Below, piece after piece: positions 35,073-44,562 of a stretch of DNA of 64,000 bases. The position numbers were made by a program, and so were the translations under genes. Every line of letters starts with the position of its first letter. The stretch's first letter is position 1. The notes under the pieces are model-generated. The model was given only the letters and a program-made list of their open reading frames with translations. It had not been told where the DNA came from and did no database searches. Location of the stretch: the NCBI GenBank assembly GCA_947453825.1, contig CANGHN010000004.1, positions 35,155-99,154 on the forward strand, read 5' to 3'. The stretch comes from Betaproteobacteria bacterium. GTDB lineage: Bacteria; Pseudomonadota; Gammaproteobacteria; Burkholderiales; Burkholderiaceae.

Positions 35073-38051
35073 TTAGGCAAATTTTTCGATTTGACACATA
35101 GTGGTTTTGGTCTCTTGCATCATCGTCACCGAGTCGTAACCATAAGTAGTCGCAGTATTCACCGCTTCACCTAGAACGACTGGGGCAGCGCCCTCTGGAT
35201 AATATTTACGCAAGTCCGCGCCCTGCCACCAACCAGCAAAGTGGAATGGCACGAATGCAGTATCTTGAGCAACCCGCTCGGTCACCAAAGCACGCACTTT
35301 AATTTGCGCTCCAGTTGGAGATTTCACCCAAACATAATCCCAGTTTTTAATACCGCGATCTGCTGCTGCCTTTGGATTGATCTCCACAAAATTTTCTTGT
35401 TGAAGTTCTGCCAACCATGGGTTAGAACGAGTCTCGTCACCACCACCCTCGTACTCAACCAAACGACCAGAAGTCAGAATAATTGGGAACTTCTCATACA
35501 GCTTCTGATTCAAGTTTTGATCCTGAACTGTCTTATACAGAGTTGGCAAGCGCCAGAAATTCTTCTTATCTGCAGAAGTTGGATACTTGCGCATCATCGG
35601 TGCGTTAGTACTGTAAAGCGCTTCACGATGAATAGGAACTGGATCTGGGAAATTCCAAACAACTGCGCGAGCCTTTGCGTTACCAAATGGATGACAACCA
35701 TTTTTCATTACAACGCGCTGAATACCACCAGACAAGTCAGTCTTCCAGTTCTTGCCTTCAGCAAGCTTTTTCTCGTCCTCGGTTAATTGATCCCACCAGC
35801 CCAACTTCTTCACCAAAACATGGTCAAACTCTGGGTAACCTGTAGTGATCGCAGAACCTTTAGAGCAAGAACCATCTCCAGCTAATAAGCTAACTCCTTC
35901 GCGTTCAACACCAAAGTTGGCACGGAAATTACCACCACCCTCCATCACACTCTTACTGGTGTCATAGAGATTGGGTGATCCTGGATGCTTGATTGAAGCT
36001 GTGCCATAGCAAGGCCAAGGCAAGCCATAGTAGTCACCAGTAGTGTCATATCCAGTTACCGGATCCACCCCGCCGCGCGACTTCAAAGTCTTCGGATCAA
36101 AGGTAGCGACCATTCTCATATGCGCTTTAAGACGCTCTGGAGTTTGACCGGTGTAACCAATAGTCCAAACAGAACGATTGATCTCACGCAAGATGTCCTC
36201 AATTTGCGGTTCCTTCCACTGCTTACCTGCAAATTTGGAGCTGAGCATCTTGTAATTCTTGGATAACTCTTCACCAAAACCAAGACGATCAGCAAAAGCC
36301 TGCATGATCACATGGTCAGGAACAGATTCGAAGAGTGGGTCAATAACCTTCTCACGCCATTGCAATGAGCGATTAGATGCTGTAGCGGTTCCACAGGTTT
36401 CAAATTGGGTTGCAGCAGGCAATAAGTAAACATTGCGATTCTTATTCACCGCTTGACCTTCTGCAGCTGGCATCGCAGCCATAGCAGCAGTCGCACTTGG
36501 ATACGGATCAACCACTACCAAGAGGTCTAACTTATCCATCGCACGCTTCATATCAAGGCCGCGAGTTTGGGAGTTAGGTGCATGACCCCAGAAGAACAGA
36601 CCCTTAACGTTAGTCTGTTGATCAATCATGTCATTCTTTTCAAGAACAGCATCAACCCAACGAGACACGGTAGTCCCTGATTTCTCCATCATATCCGGTG
36701 CATAGCGACCTTTAATCCATTCATAGTCAACACCCCACACTGTTGCGAAGTGCTTCCATGAGCCGGCTGCCAAGCCGTAGTAGCCAGGCAATGAATCTGG
36801 ATTTGGACCTACGTCAGTTGCACCTTGAACGTTATCGTGACCGCGGAAAATATTCGTACCGCCACCCGATTTACCAACGTTACCCAAGGCCAATTGCAAG
36901 ATACAAGAGGCGCGAACGATCGCATTACCAATAGTGTGCTGAGTTTGACCCATACACCAAACAACTGTACTAGGGCGATTCATCGCCATAGTTTTAGCGG
37001 CTTGGTAAACCTGAGCCTCTGGTACACCGCAAGCCTCTTCAACCGCTGCGGGAGTCCACTTCTCCATCACCTCTTTGCGAATCTCTTCCATGCCATAAAC
37101 ACGGTCATTGATATATTTCTTATCTTCCCAGCCATTTTTGAAGATGTGATACAGCATGCCAAACAAGAAAGGAATATCAGTGCCAGACCGAATACGGATG
37201 TACTGATCTGACTTAGCAGCTGTTCGGGTATAGCGTGGGTCTACTACGATCACTTTGCAGCCACTCTCTTTGGCGTGCAACAAGCTCAACATAGAAACTG
37301 GGTGAGCTTCTGCAGCATTTGAGCCGATATACATGGCTGCTTTAGAGTTCATCATGTCGTTATAGCTATTCGTCATCGCACCATAGCCCCAGGTGTTCGC
37401 AACACCAGCAACTGTAGTGGAATGACAAATACGTGCCTGATGGTCTGTATTGTTCGTACCAAAGAAAGAGACCCACTTACGGAGCAAGTAGGCCTGTTCG
37501 TTGTTGTGTTTAGATGAACCAATAAAGAACATCGCATCAGGAGAATATTTCTCTCGAATACTCTTCATCTGTGCAGTAATTTCAGTTAGAGCTTGGTCCC
37601 AGGAAATGCGCTGATACTTTCCATCGACCAACTTCATTGGGTAACGCAAACGATAGTCGCCATGGCCATGTTCACGCAAAGCCGCGCCTTTCGCACAGTG
37701 AGCACCCATATTGATTGGGGAATCAAACACTGGGTCTTGACGTACCCATACACCGTTCTCGACCGTAGCATCAACTGCACAGCCTACTGAACAGTGGGTG
37801 CAAATAGATCTTTTAACTTCAATCTTTCCCTTGCCATCGAGCATTGCTTTGCTCTGCTCCGCAGATGCTTTTTGCACTAAGCTCAATTGGCTAGCAGCAA
37901 TACCAGCACCAACACCAACACCTGAACGCTTCAGAAATGTTCGACGGTCCATCGTAGGCACCGCTGCTTTTAGGCCGCGCGATAAGCTACCAATAAGACG
38001 TGATGAAGAGCGACTGCTTTGGGGGGTATTTAATTTACGAGTCAGGCTCAT
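35073..38051 (-). CDS. fdhA: Formate dehydrogenase catalytic subunit, Cys form with Tat signal
   Basis: A 992-residue molybdopterin enzyme. A long N-terminal region leads to the twin-arginine signal D-R-R-T-F-L-K (Arg36-Arg37), so the protein is exported folded. C-T-H-C-S-V-G-C (Cys84, 87, 91) with Cys119 binds a [4Fe-4S] cluster. A-R-I-C-H-S places Cys209 and His210 at the metal, so no selenocysteine is used. It oxidises formate to CO2, presumably in the periplasm, with a Mo or W cofactor. Beta and gamma genes follow, and a tungstate-type transporter lies close by. Confidence 0.95.
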   Translation of the reverse strand: MSLTRKLNTPQSSRSSSRLIGSLSRGLKAAVPTMDRRTFLKRSGVGVGAGIAASQLSLVQKASAEQSKAMLDGKGKIEVKRSICTHCSVGCAVDATVENGVWVRQDPVFDSPINMGAHCAKGAALREHGHGDYRLRYPMKLVDGKYQRISWDQALTEITAQMKSIREKYSPDAMFFIGSSKHNNEQAYLLRKWVSFFGTNNTDHQARICHSTTVAGVANTWGYGAMTNSYNDMMNSKAAMYIGSNAAEAHPVSMLSLLHAKESGCKVIVVDPRYTRTAAKSDQYIRIRSGTDIPFLFGMLYHIFKNGWEDKKYINDRVYGMEEIRKEVMEKWTPAAVEEACGVPEAQVYQAAKTMAMNRPSTVVWCMGQTQHTIGNAIVRASCILQLALGNVGKSGGGTNIFRGHDNVQGATDVGPNPDSLPGYYGLAAGSWKHFATVWGVDYEWIKGRYAPDMMEKSGTTVSRWVDAVLEKNDMIDQQTNVKGLFFWGHAPNSQTRGLDMKRAMDKLDLLVVVDPYPSATAAMAAMPAAEGQAVNKNRNVYLLPAATQFETCGTATASNRSLQWREKVIDPLFESVPDHVIMQAFADRLGFGEELSKNYKMLSSKFAGKQWKEPQIEDILREINRSVWTIGYTGQTPERLKAHMRMVATFDPKTLKSRGGVDPVTGYDTTGDYYGLPWPCYGTASIKHPGSPNLYDTSKSVMEGGGNFRANFGVEREGVSLLAGDGSCSKGSAITTGYPEFDHVLVKKLGWWDQLTEDEKKLAEGKNWKTDLSGGIQRVVMKNGCHPFGNAKARAVVWNFPDPVPIHREALYSTNAPMMRKYPTSADKKNFWRLPTLYKTVQDQNLNQKLYEKFPIILTSGRLVEYEGGGDETRSNPWLAELQQENFVEINPKAAADRGIKNWDYVWVKSPTGAQIKVRALVTERVAQDTAFVPFHFAGWWQGADLRKYYPEGAAPVVLGEAVNTATTYGYDSVTMMQETKTTMCQIEKFA

Positions 38052-38119
38052 ATGTGGTCCCTGAGAAAGTTTTTTATTTATTTAGTAACAGTGAAATCAA
38101 TATCTAGTGCAAATAGGAT

Positions 38120-38341
38120 TTAAAGCATGGTGCTTTCGTAATACTTACGCATGTGTGCAGTAATCGCTTGGCCCTCGCCTTTGGCTTTTACAGTGCTACC
38201 AATTTCTTGGATAACCGCTTTACCAACAGAGGTTTGAGAAGCAACAGCGACAGCGCCAACAGCAGCACCGGCACCAATAAAAAACTTACGGCGCGATGGC
38301 TTGTTTTCTTCATTTAAAGCAACTTTAGATTTAGTGCTCAT
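38120..38341 (-). CDS. Small twin-arginine protein of formate dehydrogenase loci (TIGR02811 type)
   Basis: A 73-residue protein with the twin-arginine motif S-R-R-K-F-F-I near residue 16 and a hydrophobic segment rich in Gly/Ala/Val, followed by a short mature part ending M-R-K-Y-Y-E-S-T-M-L. Such proteins are found beside fdhA in many proteobacteria, and are thought to be Tat substrates or chaperone-like partners; the role is not settled. GGAG (AATAGGAGCATGCC) lies ahead of the ATG. An FNR-type palindrome lies 24 bases upstream. The fdhA gene follows about 70 bases on. Confidence 0.8.
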   Translation of the reverse strand: MSTKSKVALNEENKPSRRKFFIGAGAAVGAVAVASQTSVGKAVIQEIGSTVKAKGEGQAITAHMRKYYESTML

Positions 38342-38364
38342 GGCATGCTCCTATTAAATGATTC

Positions 38365-38378
38365 TTGATTTTGATCAA
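38365..38378. promoter_or_regulatory. FNR-type binding site
   Basis: TTGAT-TTTG-ATCAA is an exact match to the FNR/Anr consensus TTGAT-N4-ATCAA, flanked by a further matching C and G. It lies 24-37 bases upstream of the small Tat gene ATG. That nearness to the start would place it at or downstream of a normal promoter, so its effect (activation or repression) cannot be told. Confidence 0.72.
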
Positions 38379-38457
38379 GTTTAATTCTTAATCGCATTTT
38401 TGACACATTTTTATGCTAAATGCCTTAATAGGGAAAACCCTTGGTTAAGAGACGGAA

Positions 38458-39108
38458 TCAAATCATGTCAAAACTTTGCCCTTCGATTGCCAAGAATTCT
38501 CGGGTCAGCGCGGCGACTGGGTGGTAGAGGTGCATCTCTGGAATGGCCTCAATAGCATCACATAAATCGTCATACCAGGGCCGAATATGGGTATTGAAAA
38601 AAACCCTTTGATTTATAAGGTTTGATATCTCGACATCATCGCCAGCAATCAGGTAGCGCATGACTTCGCAAAGCGCGGAGATATGATCCTCAGTTTCCGT
38701 GACCTCTTCGGCGGCCTCAAGACCAAACTCCTCTAATGCCTTGCGAATATTGACAAGCGGTTTCTCATTGAGGTGTCCGGCCATGTAGAAGGAGCCATTC
38801 AGGACTATATTGGGCTTACCCACACTAATAAAATTGAGATCAAACTCATCGTGCCAAGCTTTAGCTGAATTACTCTTCGCAACTTCAACGACATCCATCC
38901 AGACCTTCGCTAAGGGAGCTTCATCGCTTGCGTCATGTTGCTCAGCAGTCGCGGCAATTTGATCTAAAAGCTCTTGATCTGGAGGAAGATGAAAAAAACG
39001 AGCAACTAAGCCATAGAGATCAGCTCTAGCCAAATCCTCAGGTAAACCCACATCCCCTACTTCCGTAGACGAAGTATCTTTACTCGCTTCTTTATCTATT
39101 TTCGTCAT
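38458..39108 (-). CDS. TorD-family molybdoenzyme maturation chaperone
   Basis: A 216-residue all-helical cytoplasmic protein. L-A-R-A-D-L-Y-G-L-V-A-R-F-F and the Y-M-A-G-H-L-N-E-K-P-L segment followed by E-E-V-T-E-T-E-D-H-I are TorD/DmsD marks (the usual E-P-x-D-H appears as T-E-D-H). These chaperones bind the Tat signal of molybdoenzymes and hold them until the cofactor is inserted; the expected client is FdhA. Start at 39108, overlapping the ferredoxin gene stop by four bases (ATGA). Confidence 0.85.
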   Translation of the reverse strand: MTKIDKEASKDTSSTEVGDVGLPEDLARADLYGLVARFFHLPPDQELLDQIAATAEQHDASDEAPLAKVWMDVVEVAKSNSAKAWHDEFDLNFISVGKPNIVLNGSFYMAGHLNEKPLVNIRKALEEFGLEAAEEVTETEDHISALCEVMRYLIAGDDVEISNLINQRVFFNTHIRPWYDDLCDAIEAIPEMHLYHPVAALTREFLAIEGQSFDMI

Positions 39109-41195
39109 GTTTCTTTTTTCACCATATCTACCACTCGACAATCACCACACATCTTAAGTCGGTCCATGGCCACTCCAGCGAAAGCGCCATGGGCACCTAA
39201 CTTAGTCAACATCAAATCAACCATCTTCAAGGTACCAAATGGCTTACCACAACTGATGCAATGAAAGGCTTCAGTCTCATTCAAAATCGCTCTTTGCTTA
39301 CGCTGCTCAACGCTTTGTATGCGCGGCGCAAGAGTCAAGGCGTGCTCAGGACATATTTGAGCGCAGATGCCACATTGCACACACTGCTTTTCAATGAAAG
39401 ACAGGATGGGCTCATCTGGATTATCAAGAAGTGCACCTTCTGGGCAACTGCTGACGCATGACATACACAAAGTACAAGCATCTTTATTGATCGTAAGGCC
39501 ACCCAATAAAGAGTTTTTGGGAAGAGCGGCACCTATTTCAGGCAAGGGAATTTTTGCTTGTTTTTGCAAATGCTCTAAGACTGCCTCTACAGTTTCTCTC
39601 TTTTGATTTGAGAAACCAAAACTAGCGGGGGTGCAAATAGCATGAAGAGCGCCACGCTGGCGCAGTGCCCCCATTGCCTTTGATGCGGACTGGAGGTCCT
39701 TAGCTGAGTCTGCTACCACCATCTGAATGCGCTCATCAAAGCCATAGGCTTTCAAAATAGCGTTTGCTAAATAGATCTGCTCTTCAAGAGCGGCACGATA
39801 AGTGGGATCCTCTTCACCGCTGAGTAATAGAAGTACCTCTGCATAGCCGTAAGCCAAAGCACCCAGCCAAAAATCTAACCCAGTGGATGCGATATGCTCT
39901 ATGCCATACGGAATCATAAAGGCTGGTAGACCTTCAAATTGTTTTGGCATGAGGTGTGCAGAACGACCCAAGCCATCAATCATTTGAGTGCCGGCTTTCA
40001 AGCTATGCAAGAGCAAGCTCGGTGCAGTGACTTGATTAATCTTTTTCGCTTCTGCACTAAAGACTGTAGCGATTGTTTTTATCTCTTTAGCTTGGTGAGA
40101 TACGCTGGGGTAGTTGTAGCGCATTGCACCCGACGGACAAACTGTAGAACAAGCTCCACAACCCATACACAGATTCGGGTTGACCTCAACAGTACCTTGG
40201 CCACCTTTAAAGAGTGAGCTAATTGCAGCGGTAGAACAAACCTCAATACAAGCACTGCAACCTACTTTGCCATTACGCCCATGCGCACATACTTTTTCGT
40301 TATAGACAAAATACTTTGGTTTCTCAAATTCCCCAACCATCTCCAGCAGTTGATTGACTACTAGCGCCTGATCCAAGGGGTCTACTCCAGGGGCAAAGTA
40401 ACCTTGTGGTGTTTGGCTCATACGCATCTTAGGATCCACACGTAAATCTAAGATGAGATCAAATTCTGCATTGCGCTTGCGATCTGCACGGTCAAATGCA
40501 ATGGCGCCGATACTTGCGCATGCTGTTACGCAAGAGCGATGTGATTTACATTTATCTAAATCAATCTGAAAAGAAAGATTAATAGCATCTTCCGGGCACG
40601 CATCAACACAAGCGCCACACCGAGTACACATTTCTGGGTCAATCGGGTTTTGCAGATCCCAGTCGACTGAAAAGTTACCAAGATAACCATCTAACTTGGT
40701 AACTGAACCGGTGTAGATTGGATAGTTACGCGCCAGGGGTAAATCACCAGGCTCGGTACATAAAACAGAAACGTCCAATGAGGCACCAAGTTTTTCAGCC
40801 CAAGGTAAAGCCTGAGATCCTGCGCCCAGGATTAATAGTCTGCCTTGGCTTTCATAATTCACTACAGGGACTGGCTCAGCCTCTGGCATATCAGCCAAAG
40901 CAAGTAAGGCAGCAATTTTGGGTCCAGAAGATTGGGCTTCTTGCGTCCAACCAGCTACCTCTCGAATATTGACAAAGCGAAGTGGCGCTACTAAAGGCTT
41001 TTCAGATTGATCGGCCAATTCACTAAATAGAGCACCCTCTTGCGTGCAAGCAACAATTAATGAATCAGAGCCATCGAGCGCTTTCAAAAAAGAGCCGACC
41101 TCTTGTCTGCATAAAGATTGGTGTACTGGCAAACCTAAAGCCTTGGCATCCAAAGGCATCGTGCCATTACAGTTACAAACTAATTTTTGACTCAT
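39105..41195 (-). CDS. Large multi-cluster 4Fe-4S protein of the formate dehydrogenase locus
   Basis: A 696-residue cytoplasmic protein. Six cysteine-rich segments are visible in order: C-T-R-C-G-A-C-V-D-A-C-P, C-K-S-H-R-S-C-V-T-A-C, C-S-A-C-I-E-V-C, C-M-G-C-G-A-C-S-T-V-C-P, C-T-L-C-M-S-C-V-S-S-C-P and C-V-Q-C-G-I-C-A-Q-I-C-P, then C-I-S-C-G and C-G-D-C as a likely zinc or rubredoxin-like pair. That means up to six [4Fe-4S] clusters. Homologues lie beside fdh genes in many betaproteobacteria; what it reduces is unknown. Between DUF3306 and torD. Confidence 0.86.
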   Translation of the reverse strand: MSQKLVCNCNGTMPLDAKALGLPVHQSLCRQEVGSFLKALDGSDSLIVACTQEGALFSELADQSEKPLVAPLRFVNIREVAGWTQEAQSSGPKIAALLALADMPEAEPVPVVNYESQGRLLILGAGSQALPWAEKLGASLDVSVLCTEPGDLPLARNYPIYTGSVTKLDGYLGNFSVDWDLQNPIDPEMCTRCGACVDACPEDAINLSFQIDLDKCKSHRSCVTACASIGAIAFDRADRKRNAEFDLILDLRVDPKMRMSQTPQGYFAPGVDPLDQALVVNQLLEMVGEFEKPKYFVYNEKVCAHGRNGKVGCSACIEVCSTAAISSLFKGGQGTVEVNPNLCMGCGACSTVCPSGAMRYNYPSVSHQAKEIKTIATVFSAEAKKINQVTAPSLLLHSLKAGTQMIDGLGRSAHLMPKQFEGLPAFMIPYGIEHIASTGLDFWLGALAYGYAEVLLLLSGEEDPTYRAALEEQIYLANAILKAYGFDERIQMVVADSAKDLQSASKAMGALRQRGALHAICTPASFGFSNQKRETVEAVLEHLQKQAKIPLPEIGAALPKNSLLGGLTINKDACTLCMSCVSSCPEGALLDNPDEPILSFIEKQCVQCGICAQICPEHALTLAPRIQSVEQRKQRAILNETEAFHCISCGKPFGTLKMVDLMLTKLGAHGAFAGVAMDRLKMCGDCRVVDMVKKET

Positions 41196-41206
41196 TCAAT
41201 GTCTTC

Positions 41207-41764
41207 TTAAGTATTGTTCTTTTTAGCAAGATCTTCTGCTAATCCACCTACTTGGTCTTTACTTGACTGGGTGGCAGAATCAATGGATGTTAAATCAGTT
41301 TGCGCACTAGCTGGTAAAACTACAGGCTTTTCTTGATCTGGAGCGGAATTCGCGATGGAAGAATCAGGCTTTGCAGTGTCATCAGCCGTCTTCTGAAATA
41401 GCTTAAGCATGTCGCTTTGCACCATTCTCTGTAGCATTCCCTCTGGAAGCGGATCGGGCTTAGAGTAATCATCAATATAAATGTCAAGGCCATCCATCAC
41501 ATTAAAGTGAGGGTCAGTAAACATCTTTTTTAGCGCTGCTTGCTGAACAGCAGGATCAACGTCAGGCCTCATAAAGGCAGAAAAGTCAGGATCAAAGCGA
41601 TCAATCTTTTCAACATCCTCTAGTGTCGCAGGGGGTAAAGGCTCTGGCTCATCTTGAGTAACCACCTTAGGAGCGCTATCAACCTTATCACTTTCCGCAA
41701 CCGGCTCATCAAGCTTCCCGGCTTTGCGGCGTGACCAACGATTTAAAAATCCATCAGGCATCAT
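41207..41764 (-). CDS. DUF3306 protein
   Basis: A 185-residue acidic protein without signal or membrane segment. The opening F-L-N-R-W-S-R-R-K and the core D-P-A-V-Q-Q-A-A-L-K-K-M-F-T-D-P-H-F-N-V-M-D-G-L-D-I-Y-I-D-D-Y are family marks. The tail is rich in Pro, Ser and Asp and looks disordered. DUF3306 and DUF3305 always appear together beside formate dehydrogenase genes; no molecular function is known. It overlaps the DUF3305 gene by four bases (ATGA). Confidence 0.85.
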   Translation of the reverse strand: MMPDGFLNRWSRRKAGKLDEPVAESDKVDSAPKVVTQDEPEPLPPATLEDVEKIDRFDPDFSAFMRPDVDPAVQQAALKKMFTDPHFNVMDGLDIYIDDYSKPDPLPEGMLQRMVQSDMLKLFQKTADDTAKPDSSIANSAPDQEKPVVLPASAQTDLTSIDSATQSSKDQVGGLAEDLAKKNNT

Positions 41765-42300
41765 TTCTCCGCAGGGCGCTCGGCACCCTTAAATGACGCA
41801 GGCTTATGACGCTTCTTGGGTTCTGGACGGTAGTTTTCATTGACGTATTCTTGCAGCCAGGCAGCATGCTCATCACTCATCGGCATGGTATCTACTGACT
41901 CTCCGCCATCTAGCAAACGCGCTGCTTCGTTATAGCTCACACAAATGCGATGCGGTACGGCAATGGTTTCCTCGGACTTTGCAAGAGCAAGAAATTGCTC
42001 ATCAATGTAACGCTCGATATCTTCTTCAAGCCTCCACATCACAAACCAACAAGGAGTGGTTGCAGAAACATTGAGATAGTAACCTTCAGCTTCATCAAGA
42101 AAAAGATCTAATTCATAACCAGTAAACAACCACGATTCGCCATCTGCATCACGACCCAGAAACTGCCCTGAGATGGCGTGATTTTTTGTAGGATGGCCAG
42201 TGAATTGCCCAAAATCAGGCAATACTTCCTGAGGTACCCAGCGGTAAGAAACCCATGGGTTATCCAGGTTTTGCTTACGCATTAACACTGCAAAATGCAT
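41761..42300 (-). CDS. DUF3305 protein
   Basis: A 179-residue cytoplasmic protein. V-L-M-R-K-Q-N-L-D-N-P-W-V-S-Y-R-W near the start and the central L-F-L-D-E-A-E-G-Y-Y-L-N-V-S and P-C-W-F-V-M-W-R segments are DUF3305 marks. A basic Pro/Lys tail follows. Its partner DUF3306 overlaps its 3' end. The start (M-H-F-A or the M-R-K-Q seven codons later) is not certain. Function unknown; context says formate dehydrogenase assembly or regulation. Confidence 0.85.
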   Translation of the reverse strand: MHFAVLMRKQNLDNPWVSYRWVPQEVLPDFGQFTGHPTKNHAISGQFLGRDADGESWLFTGYELDLFLDEAEGYYLNVSATTPCWFVMWRLEEDIERYIDEQFLALAKSEETIAVPHRICVSYNEAARLLDGGESVDTMPMSDEHAAWLQEYVNENYRPEPKKRHKPASFKGAERPAEK

Positions 42301-42314
42301 AAATGCTCAGGGCC

Positions 42315-43403
42315 TCAGGTATTTTGAACCACAATGGATGGAAATTTACTACTCATATCTTTAGCAAGCGTAGCAACACGGATAGCGACTTGTCTAGCAA
42401 TATTCTTATAGATCGCACTAATTGGGCCATCAGGATCTGCTACTACGGTCGGGCGACCTGCATCAGCCTGCTCACGAATGGACAGATTTAACGGCAATGC
42501 TCCCAAGAACTCAACTCCATACTCTTTGCACATCTTTTCGCCACCGCCCTTGCCAAAGACATGCTCTTCATGTCCGCAGCTTGGGCAGATATAAGTACTC
42601 ATATTTTCAATGATGCCAATAATAGGTACGCCAACCTTCTCAAACATTTTTAAGCCCTTGCGCGCATCCAGTAGAGCAATATCTTGAGGAGTTGTCACAA
42701 TGACCGACCCAGTAACGGGTACTTTTTGTGACAAGGTCAATTGAATATCGCCAGTACCTGGCGGCATGTCCACAATTAAATAATCCAAATCACGCCAACG
42801 AGTTTGACGTAGCAGTTGCTCTAAAGCGGAAGTGACCATCGGGCCACGCCACACCATCGGAGCATCTTCTTCAATCAGGAAACCAATCGAGCTAGCCTGC
42901 AATCCATGGCCCTCCATCGGCTCAATGGTGTTTTCTTCAAGAGACTCTGGTCGACCAGTAATGCCCAACATCATCGGTTGACTAGGTCCATAAATATCAG
43001 CATCCAAGATACCCACTTGTGCGCCCTCGGCTGCAAGTGCTAAGGCTAGATTAACTGCTGTGGTTGATTTACCTACTCCGCCTTTGCCGCTCGCAACAGC
43101 AATAATATTTTTTACACCAGGAAGCAACTTCACACCACGCTGTACAGCATGCGCAACAATTTGGCTGCTGACATTGACGCTCACATTTTTAACGCCAGGC
43201 AATTCCCGAATAGCATTGATGACTGATTTACGAATGACATCAAATTGACTTTTTGCAGGGTAGCCCAAAACAATATCCAATGTGATATCGCCGCCCTCCG
43301 CCTTCAGACCCTTAATATTCTTTGCTGTTACAAAATCGATCTGAGTATTTGGATCAATTAAGTTTTTTAATGCTCCTTGAACAGCCTCTATAGTTACTGA
43401 CAC
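42315..43403 (-). CDS. apbC: Mrp/ApbC iron-sulfur cluster carrier ATPase
   Basis: A 362-residue P-loop ATPase. An N-terminal DUF59/MIP18 domain of about 90 residues precedes the deviant Walker A G-K-G-G-V-G-K-S-T near residue 109, then D-A-D-I-Y-G-P-S-Q and the cluster-binding C-P-S-C-G near residue 275. It transfers [4Fe-4S] clusters to target proteins. In this position, first in a block that encodes about twelve [4Fe-4S] sites, a role in loading the formate dehydrogenase proteins is plausible, though ApbC is also a general housekeeping factor. Confidence 0.93.
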   Translation of the reverse strand: MSVTIEAVQGALKNLIDPNTQIDFVTAKNIKGLKAEGGDITLDIVLGYPAKSQFDVIRKSVINAIRELPGVKNVSVNVSSQIVAHAVQRGVKLLPGVKNIIAVASGKGGVGKSTTAVNLALALAAEGAQVGILDADIYGPSQPMMLGITGRPESLEENTIEPMEGHGLQASSIGFLIEEDAPMVWRGPMVTSALEQLLRQTRWRDLDYLIVDMPPGTGDIQLTLSQKVPVTGSVIVTTPQDIALLDARKGLKMFEKVGVPIIGIIENMSTYICPSCGHEEHVFGKGGGEKMCKEYGVEFLGALPLNLSIREQADAGRPTVVADPDGPISAIYKNIARQVAIRVATLAKDMSSKFPSIVVQNT

Positions 43404-43540
43404 TACTTTCTCCTATGATGCGCAATTGTGGGAATTTCCACCCAGAATTACTAAATGCAATGTTTTATTGAATAGCAGGTAGATTAACCGTAGCAGCGAA
43501 AATTTGCTTGCAAAGAGATCGTTGGATCTCCAGAGCGGGA

Positions 43541-44551
43541 CTAGAAAATCAGGAGGCTGAGGTAATAGACCGCCATAGACATTAAAGCTGTTGCTGGAAT
43601 CGTGAAGATCCAAGCCCATATGATGTTTCCAGCTACACCCCAACGCACTGCACTAGCGCGCTGTGTAGAGCCCACACCGACAATAGCCCCAGTGATTGTA
43701 TGGGTAGTAGAAACCGGCACACCTAAGGCAGTTGCAGCAAATAAGGTAATTGCGCCACCAGTCTCAGCACAGAATCCACCTACTGGCTTGAGCTTAGTCA
43801 GTTTTTGGCCCATGGTTTTGACAATACGCCAGCCACCAAACATGGTTCCCATTGCAATCGCAATGTAGCAAGAAATAATGGTCCAAGTTGGCGGCATTTT
43901 TGCACTTGCTTCAGCGTAGCCGGTAATGATTAACAAAAGCCAAATAATGCCGATGGTTTTTTGCGCATCATTACCGCCATGACCTAAGCTATAAGCACTA
44001 GCAGAAACGAGCTGTAAGCGACGGAACCAGCGATCTGTCTTTGCCAGGTTTGCATTTTTACAAACCCAAGCCACTAACAGCATCATTAATGAGCCAAGCA
44101 GGAATCCCACAAATGGGGAGATAAAAATAAATGAAACGGTTTTAATGATTCCCGTCCAAACTAAGCCATCAAGACCAGCCTTGGGCAGGGCGGCACCAAC
44201 CAAACCACCAATTAAGGCATGAGAAGAACTTGAGGGGATGCCGTAGTACCAAGTAATCACGTTCCAAACAATTGCGCCCACTAGAGCGCCAAAGATCACA
44301 TGTAAATCTACAGCCGCTGGGTGGACAATTCCCTTGCCGACAGTTGCCGCAACACTCAAATGAAAAATGAAGATGGCCAGGAAATTGAAAAACGCAGCAA
44401 AGACTACAGCCTGTTGCGGCTTGAGAACGCCGGTAGAAACAACTGTTGCGATAGAGTTAGCCGCATCATGAAAACCATTCATGAAGTCAAAAGCAAGCGC
44501 TAACGCTACCAGGAGCGCAACAACCCAAAAAGCTACTTCTGTCGCTGGCAA
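43541..44551 (-). CDS. pit: Inorganic phosphate transporter, PiT family
   Basis: A 336-residue inner-membrane carrier with about ten membrane segments. The repeated family signature is seen twice: G-F-H-D-A-A-N-S-I-A-T near residue 26 and S-L-G-H-G-G-N-D-A-Q-K-T near residue 192; S-S-S-H-A-L-I-G-G-L and S-T-T-H-T-I-T-G-A-I are the inverted-repeat motifs. It moves phosphate, often as a metal-phosphate complex, driven by protons. The gene is preceded, 11 bases away, by its DUF47 partner. Confidence 0.92.
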   Translation of the reverse strand: MPATEVAFWVVALLVALALAFDFMNGFHDAANSIATVVSTGVLKPQQAVVFAAFFNFLAIFIFHLSVAATVGKGIVHPAAVDLHVIFGALVGAIVWNVITWYYGIPSSSSHALIGGLVGAALPKAGLDGLVWTGIIKTVSFIFISPFVGFLLGSLMMLLVAWVCKNANLAKTDRWFRRLQLVSASAYSLGHGGNDAQKTIGIIWLLLIITGYAEASAKMPPTWTIISCYIAIAMGTMFGGWRIVKTMGQKLTKLKPVGGFCAETGGAITLFAATALGVPVSTTHTITGAIVGVGSTQRASAVRWGVAGNIIWAWIFTIPATALMSMAVYYLSLLIF

Positions 44552-44562
44552 CTTATTCTGCC

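Noticed and set aside
35073..38051. Possible selenocysteine in the formate dehydrogenase
   Set aside because: The metal-binding position reads Cys (A-R-I-C-H) and no in-frame TGA exists, so this is the Cys form.
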